DNA of 10,822 nucleotides, taken from NCBI GenBank assembly GCA_903858915.1, contig CAIOKL010000283.1, positions 1 through 10,822 of the forward strand, written 5' to 3'. Positions 7,020-10,822 of the stretch are shown here, one piece after another. The stretch's first letter is position 1, and the number at the start of each line of letters is the position of its first letter. The position numbers and the translations under genes were made by a program. Origin of the DNA: an uncultured Alphaproteobacteria bacterium. GTDB taxonomy: Bacteria > Pseudomonadota > Alphaproteobacteria > Rickettsiales > UBA1997. The notes beneath the pieces were generated by a model that worked only from the letters and a program-made list of their open reading frames with translations, had not been told where the DNA came from and searched no databases.

Positions 7020-8033
7020 TTAAGAAAAGTTTTTTTCAAAAGTTAATTGTGAAATTTTTTGCAAATCGGCAACATTAATTTTTCCTGAATTTAAATTAAT
7101 ATTTTCTTGAATAACTTCACCAATTTTGAAAATTGAAGCGTTATTTTTTTCAGCAATTTTTAAAAAATTCTTTAGATTGTCATTAGAAACTGTAATAATG
7201 TAACGAGATTGATCTTCTCCAAATAAAATAGAATTTTCGTCGCTAATTTCATTATTTTTTAAAGACGAAATATTAATATTGCAACCAAGTTCTTTGGTCG
7301 ACATTTCAAAAAGCGCGACCAATAAACCACCGTCAGAAATATCGTGACAAGCGTTAATTAAGTCTCTACCAATCAACTCTCGCACGAGTTCAGAATTCTT
7401 TTTTTCTTCAGCTAAATCAACTTTTGGAGGATTTTTTTGATTTTCAATTTTAAGAATTTCTCTTTCATAAATTGAGCAAGAAATATGTCCAAAAGTTTTA
7501 CCGATAACAAAAATTTGATCATTGATTTTTTTGAATTTTGTATCGCATCTTTTGTTTGAATCAACGAGCAACCCTACTCCTCCAATTGCTGGAGTTGGTT
7601 GAATTGCCTTGCCGTCAGTTTCATTATAAAGCGAAACATTGCCCGATACCACCGGATAATCAAGCTCTTTGCAGGCCTTGGTGATTCCTTGAATTGAGCG
7701 CACAATCTGCCCCATAATTTCTGGTTTTTGCGGATTGCCAAAATTCAAACAATTGGTAATTGCCAAAGGCTTGGCGCCAACCGCTGAAATATTGCGGTAA
7801 GTTTCGCAAACCGCTTGAATAGAGCCTTCATAGCTATCAGCCTCAACATATCGCGGAGTGCAATCCACGCTCATCGCCAAAGCTTTTTTGGTGCCATGAA
7901 CCCTAACAATTGAAGCATCTCCCTTAGTTAAAAGAGTGTCATTCATGACTTGAGAATCATATTGTTCGTAAATCCATTTCTTATCGGATAAATCGGGAAC
8001 TTGAAGCAAATTTTGTAAAATTTCTAAACTCAT
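7020..8033 (-). CDS. purL: PurL (FGAM synthase), C-terminal half only
   Basis: PurL converts FGAR, ATP and glutamine-derived ammonia to FGAM, the fourth step of purine synthesis. This 337-aa product matches only the second half of the small bacterial PurL (about 720-740 aa). It opens with the inter-half segment (LSDKKWIYEQYDSQV), then has VDCTPRYV, CLNFGNPQKPEI, SGNVSLYNET, PTPAIGGVGLL and the AIRS_C signature HDISDGGLL. The first half, which carries most of the catalytic residues, is not next door: only 90 bp separate it from tadA. I place the start at ATG 8033, which lies exactly at the junction between the two AIRS-like halves. The frame stays open to a TTG at 8087, but those 18 residues are Lys/Ile-rich and unlike PurL. 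The clean start and intact reading frame fit a genuinely split PurL with the other half elsewhere better than random decay, but this window cannot prove it. Confidence 0.85.
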   Translation of the reverse strand: MSLEILQNLLQVPDLSDKKWIYEQYDSQVMNDTLLTKGDASIVRVHGTKKALAMSVDCTPRYVEADSYEGSIQAVCETYRNISAVGAKPLAITNCLNFGNPQKPEIMGQIVRSIQGITKACKELDYPVVSGNVSLYNETDGKAIQPTPAIGGVGLLVDSNKRCDTKFKKINDQIFVIGKTFGHISCSIYEREILKIENQKNPPKVDLAEEKKNSELVRELIGRDLINACHDISDGGLLVALFEMSTKELGCNINISSLKNNEISDENSILFGEDQSRYIITVSNDNLKNFLKIAEKNNASIFKIGEVIQENINLNSGKINVADLQKISQLTFEKNFS

Positions 8034-8110
8034 ATTTTGAAAGTTTTTTATAAAAATAATTTGCTTATTCTTTGTGATTTTAGACAAAAAGTAAAGTTAT
8101 TTTTTGAATT

Positions 8111-8141
8111 TTTAAAAATAAATTTAACGCTTATTTTTAAA
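8111..8141 (-). terminator. AT-only hairpin over the tadA stop codon
   Basis: An 11-bp perfect inverted repeat (TTTAAAAATAA / TTATTTTTAAA) flanks a 9-nt loop that contains the tadA stop codon. On the minus strand it is followed by an A/T-rich stretch, not a clean T-run, so termination is plausible but weak. Confidence 0.3.
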
Positions 8142-8582
8142 AAAATTTTTGAGGATTATTTTCGATTCATCGGCGCAGATTCCGGAATAAAATTCGCTCT
8201 TAAAATAAGCATTTTTGGCACCCAAAAATAGCGGATTACTTTCAATCGCGCCAAATTTTTCATCATTTGCACCGTAATAAATTCGACGAATTCGGGCGTA
8301 ACTAAGCGCAATTAAGCACATGGCGCAAGGCTCGAGAGTTATATAAATATCGCAATTTTCTAATTTGGAAGATTTTTTAATTTCGCACGCCATTTTTAGC
8401 GCAATTATTTCCCCGTGAGCCGTTGGATCACATTTCTGGCGGTTTTGATTAAACCCAGTTGCAATAATTTGATTATCTTGAACAATAACCGCCCCAACCG
8501 GCACTTCATCGAACTCTAGGGCTTTTTTTGCTTGATTCAAGGCCTCAAGCATGAAACTTTTTTGAATAATATTTTTCGACAT
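8124..8582 (-). CDS. tadA: tRNA-specific adenosine deaminase TadA
   Basis: TadA deaminates A34 to inosine in tRNA-Arg(ACG), which lets one tRNA read several CGN codons; the gene is essential in most bacteria. The 152-aa length is typical. The cytidine/deoxycytidylate deaminase Zn centre is complete: H56 and E58 in TAHGEI, and C86 and C89 in EPCAMC. The usual HAE is HGE here, a mild change beside the Zn ligand. The substrate-side VPVGAVIV and the ARI-RIYYGA block are as in the family. The ATG at 8582 gives the standard N-terminal helix (MLEALNQAKKALE). It lies 90 bp upstream of the purL half in the same direction with a hairpin between them. No Shine-Dalgarno is seen. Other nucleoside deaminases such as guanine deaminase are possible relatives, but the EPCAMC context and length favour TadA. 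Confidence 0.93.
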   Translation of the reverse strand: MSKNIIQKSFMLEALNQAKKALEFDEVPVGAVIVQDNQIIATGFNQNRQKCDPTAHGEIIALKMACEIKKSSKLENCDIYITLEPCAMCLIALSYARIRRIYYGANDEKFGAIESNPLFLGAKNAYFKSEFYSGICADESKIILKNFFKNKR

Positions 8583-8734
8583 TTATTTAAAAATGAAAAT
8601 TAGATCGTAAATTTTTCAATAAAAATCGATCACTTGCGAGGAGAATCTTCTTTCCCAAAAAGACCTTCTAAATCAAACTGAAATTTTAATTGAAGAAAGC
8701 TAGATAGCCTTAAAAACAAAAATTAATTACTATT

Positions 8735-8753
8735 GTCGCGATTAATTAGCGAC
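8735..8753 (-). terminator. Hairpin with all-paired GTCGC/GCGAC stem, candidate cupredoxin terminator
   Basis: GTCGC and GCGAC form a 5-bp stem around a 9-nt A/T loop, the most GC-rich hairpin in any intergenic part of the window. On the minus strand it is followed within 14 bases by a TTTTTGTTTTT run. It lies about 50 bp past the cupredoxin stop codon, so it fits an intrinsic terminator for the tRNA-cupredoxin unit. Confidence 0.4.
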
Positions 8754-8776
8754 CCAGCAATTCAAATTCTCCCTAA

Positions 8777-8792
8777 ATTTGCGAAAGCAAAT
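8777..8792. repeat. Six-bp hairpin with a GAAA loop (plus-strand sense)
   Basis: ATTTGC-GAAA-GCAAAT is a perfect 6-bp stem closed on the plus strand by a GNRA-type tetraloop. It lies 8 bp beyond the cupredoxin stop codon. There is no T-run after it on the minus strand, so it may be an RNA-stabilising 3' hairpin or chance. The rest of the 218-bp gap 8583-8800 holds no gene I can support. Confidence 0.3.
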
Positions 8793-8800
8793 GTAATTCA

Positions 8801-9172
8801 TTATTTAGAAATAATTTTTCCTTGAGCAGTTTTTTGATGAAAATCACCGTAGAATTTATATTCTCCAGTTCTTAATGGAGAAATATATAAAGAAATTTTT
8901 TTGCCGGCGCCAATAAGTTTTTCTTTTTTTATATCATCACTTTCAAATTCTTCGATGGTATTATCAAGATTTTCAACAATAATTTTGAATTTTGTATCTG
9001 CGGGAACATTGATTACATCTGGCTCAAAGCGATGATTTTTAATTTTTATAGTGAATTCATTTTGAGATGCATCATCTTTTTTTTGACTTTCATCTTTTTT
9101 ATAAGTCGCATCTTCAGCAAAGGCACTGAGTGGGTATAAGAACAACACCAAAATCAACGAAAATTTTTTCAT
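8801..9172 (-). CDS. Exported cupredoxin-like protein, 123 aa
   Basis: A Sec signal peptide is clear: KK at the N-terminus, a hydrophobic core (FSLILVLFLYPL) and an AFA cleavage site after residue 19. A charged Lys/Asp/Glu linker (20-38) leads to a single cupredoxin domain (about 39-123) with the family pattern HRFEPDVINVPADTKFKI, NLDNTIEEFES, LIGAGKKISLYI, and GEYKFYGDFH near the end. This resembles the cupredoxin_1 group of small periplasmic proteins often linked to metal (iron/copper) uptake. Conserved H47 and H112 are candidate metal ligands. There is no Cys, and a Glu pair (E74/E75) stands where classical blue-copper proteins have His, so a type-1 copper site is doubtful. The gene starts 36 bp after tRNA-Glu in the same direction and could share its transcript. 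No FTR1-type permease neighbour is seen in the window. Confidence 0.8.
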   Translation of the reverse strand: MKKFSLILVLFLYPLSAFAEDATYKKDESQKKDDASQNEFTIKIKNHRFEPDVINVPADTKFKIIVENLDNTIEEFESDDIKKEKLIGAGKKISLYISPLRTGEYKFYGDFHQKTAQGKIISK

Positions 9173-9208
9173 ATTTTTTAAATTTATATAGGGTTATATA
9201 AGAAATTT

Positions 9209-9283
9209 TGGTGACCCCAACGAGATTCGAACTCGTATTTTCACCGTGAAAGGGTGACGTCCTAACCGTTAGACGATGGGGCC
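9209..9283 (-). tRNA. tRNA-Glu (anticodon TTC), CCA encoded
   Basis: A full cloverleaf folds on the minus strand. The acceptor stem is GGCCCCA with TGGGGTC (one G-U at the second pair), the D-arm runs GTC...GGAC, and the anticodon stem TCACC/GGTGA encloses CTTTCAC with anticodon TTC. The T-arm is ACGAG-TTCGAAT-CTCGT. The discriminator is A (9212) and the CCA tail is encoded (9211-9209). The body without CCA is 72 nt, as expected for a bacterial tRNA-Glu. Confidence 0.97.
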
Positions 9284-9336
9284 AATATTTAAAAAATGGC
9301 AAGAAAAATCTAGTTTTGCTAGAGCTTTATTTAGCT

Positions 9337-9365
9337 ATTATAAAAATCAACTTACAAAAAGGCAA
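9337..9365 (-). promoter_or_regulatory. Sigma70 promoter of tRNA-Glu
   Basis: On the minus strand TTGCCT (9365-9360), a 17-nt spacer and a perfect TATAAT (9342-9337) precede the tRNA. Transcription would begin near 9330, giving a leader of about 47 nt containing a small TCTAG/CTAGA hairpin. This is the best promoter match in the window and sits where a tRNA promoter is expected. Confidence 0.65.
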
Positions 9366-9420
9366 ACAAAAAATTCTTATCTATATTTGGCGCGGTTCGA
9401 AGGCACCTAAATTCATAAAA

Positions 9421-9858
9421 TTACTTAAAAGTAAAATAGGAATGTAGCAAATAAAATAAAATTATGGAAATTACCAAATTAATGTGATAAGCATTTAATT
9501 GAGAAAATCCAATATTTATTAAAGACAAAATTAGTACCGCCGAGACTACATACATCGAGCCATAAGAAATGATCGCGCGGAAAATTTCCTTGTGACAATA
9601 TTTTTTTCTCTGAAAACTTAAAAATTTATGAGCAAGAAAGCTGTGAATGGTAACCAGTACATTAAAAATTGTGATTTTAGTTAGATTGATTTCGATAAAT
9701 TTAAAATAAAATAAACCAAAAATATAGCAAACAGCCGTATTGTAAGCTCCAACCAATAGAAATCTCACTTTTTTATCTTCTAAAATTAAAAAAATGAACT
9801 TGATAAAATTGTTAAAATCTTTAATTTTCAGAAATTGTTTTATATATTTTTTATACAT
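9421..9858 (-). CDS. GtrA-family membrane protein
   Basis: GtrA proteins are small four-helix membrane proteins thought to move polyprenyl-phosphate-linked sugars across the membrane for surface polysaccharide or O-antigen modification. From ATG 9858 the product is 145 aa, the usual GtrA length. Family landmarks are KVRFLLVGAYNTAVCY at the start of helix 1 (about 30-54), helix 2 (about 61-80) followed by the basic HKFLSFQRKK loop, helix 3 (about 91-115) and helix 4 (about 121-140) ending SYFTFK. A TTG three codons upstream (9867) is a weaker start option. The N-terminal 29 residues are basic and cytoplasmic. It is divergent from the polytopic protein at 9892, with only 33 bp between the start codons; a GT-C glycosyltransferase beside GtrA would supply donor and transferase for the same pathway, which is inference. 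Confidence 0.8.
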   Translation of the reverse strand: MYKKYIKQFLKIKDFNNFIKFIFLILEDKKVRFLLVGAYNTAVCYIFGLFYFKFIEINLTKITIFNVLVTIHSFLAHKFLSFQRKKYCHKEIFRAIISYGSMYVVSAVLILSLINIGFSQLNAYHINLVISIILFYLLHSYFTFK

Positions 9859-9891
9859 TTTGGACAATTATTTTAATTTACAAACTTCTTC

Positions 9892-10822
9892 ATGATAAAA
9901 TTTTTTCAAAAAGAAAAAAATATTAGCTATATTTATTTTTTTATGGTTTTTTGGGCGATAATTTTTATCGCGCATTATTATTTTTTTAACGGAATTCCAA
10001 ACTTTATTTGCAATGACTCATTCCAATATTTGTCAATCGCTCACGATATTTATAACGATAAAAAAACTACGGGATTAATTAATTTTGCACTAGATCTTTA
10101 TTACGATGAATTAGCGCTTTTTAATTACGATTTTAACAATTTAAAACCTTACCACTTCCCTAGCTACTCAGCTTTTCTTAGTCTTTTTTACTATATTTAC
10201 AATAATCATAATTTTGTTATTTATTTTTCACAATATTTATCTTTTTTAATATTTTCAATATCTTCTTTTTTAATTTTAAGTCATTACCACAAAAAAAACA
10301 CCGCCTTTCTCATAACTTTAATTTGTTTTTTTTGCACCGCGATAATTCATTACATTTCCGACAGTGGAAAAGAAATTTTATGTTCGGGCTTAGCAATGCT
10401 TGGAATCTATCTTGGTCTTTATTATAAAAAAAGAAATAGCCTTGCAATAATTCTAATTTTATCAATTATTTTTAGTTTTTTAGCCGTTACTCGCAACTTC
10501 TATTTATTGTTATCATTTTTAATTTTTGCATTTCGCGCCCTACCCTCTAAATACACGGAAAACGATATTGTGGAAAATTTCCGAACCAAATCTACATTTT
10601 TCTTTTTTGTATTTTTAATACCCCTCATCGCATATATTTATTGCTACCACATTATAGAAATTCATTTATTTATTTTCGACAACAGAACTGATTTTTACGG
10701 CGGAAAAAATTTAAAAGATTTATTTAAAAGAGTTTTTAGTAATTTATTAATTGGTATTTTCCTTTTTTTTACTCAATACTTCCAATATGCCTTCGATTCA
10801 TTTAAATCTAAGGGCGTTATGG
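9892..10822 (+). CDS. Polytopic membrane protein, probable GT-C-type glycosyltransferase (partial)
   Basis: From ATG 9892 the frame is open for 310 codons and runs off the window. The protein is very rich in Phe, Ile, Leu and Tyr, with an N-terminal membrane helix (about 14-32) and at least six further hydrophobic segments. The first extracytoplasmic loop carries an acidic motif (CNDSFQYLSIAHD, N41-D42), followed by KPYHFPSYSAFLSLFYY (85-101). This layout is common in GT-C transferases that use polyprenyl-phosphate sugars (ArnT/PMT-like), where the first loop bears the catalytic acid. A later ISDSGKEIL (155-163) and VTRNFYLL (199-206) fall between helices. The divergent GtrA gene supports a role in surface glycan synthesis. 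It could instead be an O-antigen polymerase-like protein or an uncharacterised family; the membrane nature is firm, the enzyme class is not. No Shine-Dalgarno precedes the start. Confidence 0.6.
   Translation, partial: MIKFFQKEKNISYIYFFMVFWAIIFIAHYYFFNGIPNFICNDSFQYLSIAHDIYNDKKTTGLINFALDLYYDELALFNYDFNNLKPYHFPSYSAFLSLFYYIYNNHNFVIYFSQYLSFLIFSISSFLILSHYHKKNTAFLITLICFFCTAIIHYISDSGKEILCSGLAMLGIYLGLYYKKRNSLAIILILSIIFSFLAVTRNFYLLLSFLIFAFRALPSKYTENDIVENFRTKSTFFFFVFLIPLIAYIYCYHIIEIHLFIFDNRTDFYGGKNLKDLFKRVFSNLLIGIFLFFTQYFQYAFDSFKSKGVM

Noticed and set aside
8034..8087. TTG-started 18-residue extension of the PurL half
   Set aside because: The extra residues are Lys/Ile/Asn-rich and unlike PurL, whereas the ATG at 8033 coincides with the known junction between PurL halves.
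9114..9302. 62-codon minus-strand frame through the tRNA
   Set aside because: It runs across tRNA-Glu and into the cupredoxin signal-peptide region out of frame; coincidental.
9394..9402. T-loop-like GGTTCGAAG near the end of gtrA, possible second tRNA remnant
   Set aside because: No pairing T-stem, anticodon arm or acceptor stem can be built around it.
1..10822. CRISPR array, phage genes, toxin-antitoxin pair or rRNA
   Set aside because: No regularly spaced direct repeats, phage structural proteins, paired small toxin/antitoxin frames or rRNA-like sequence were seen on either strand.

Overview
The window is a strongly AT-rich stretch of bacterial chromosome. Almost all genes lie on the minus strand, intergenic gaps are short, and no gene has a visible Shine-Dalgarno sequence. 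The mix points to a host-associated, Rickettsiales-like alphaproteobacterium: a VirB10 type IV secretion channel protein with a long acidic/Lys-Glu-rich periplasmic stalk, housekeeping genes (radA, tadA, half of purL, tRNA-Glu), Lys/Asn/Ile-rich proteins and an insertion-sequence fragment. The order-level assignment is inference, because no 16S or marker phylogeny is available here.

Layout, left to right. Positions 1-318 hold the N-terminal third of an IS256-type (Zn-ribbon variant) transposase running off the left edge; its start codon and body are in different frames across an A8 tract. Positions 319-598 are an AT-rich gap with two hairpins and a possible 50-codon gene. Positions 599-1606 (minus) encode an unrecognised 335-aa helical protein. 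radA follows (1736-3151, minus) with a plausible promoter upstream. Then comes virB10 (3246-4738, minus), split into two frames at a run of seven T that contains the heptamer T TTT TTA. Next is a 727-aa fusion of a PlsC-like acyltransferase and an alpha/beta hydrolase (4787-6970, minus). The second half of purL (7020-8033, minus) stands alone with its own start codon. tadA (8124-8582), a small exported cupredoxin (8801-9172) and tRNA-Glu(TTC) (9209-9283) follow, all minus. The tRNA has the best promoter in the window. The right end carries a GtrA-family membrane protein (minus) divergent from a large polytopic membrane protein, probably a GT-C-type glycosyltransferase (plus), cut by the window edge.

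Most genes are separated by short AT-rich hairpins, which suggests single-gene or short transcription units rather than one long operon. The functional theme is mixed: DNA repair (RadA), tRNA modification (TadA), purine synthesis (PurL half), envelope work (acyltransferase-hydrolase, GtrA/GT-C, cupredoxin) and secretion (VirB10).

The most notable points are two genes whose integrity depends on a one-base slip in a homopolymer (transposase A8, virB10 T7), a clean half-length PurL, and the acyltransferase-hydrolase fusion with Glu replacing the usual Asp of the HX4D motif.
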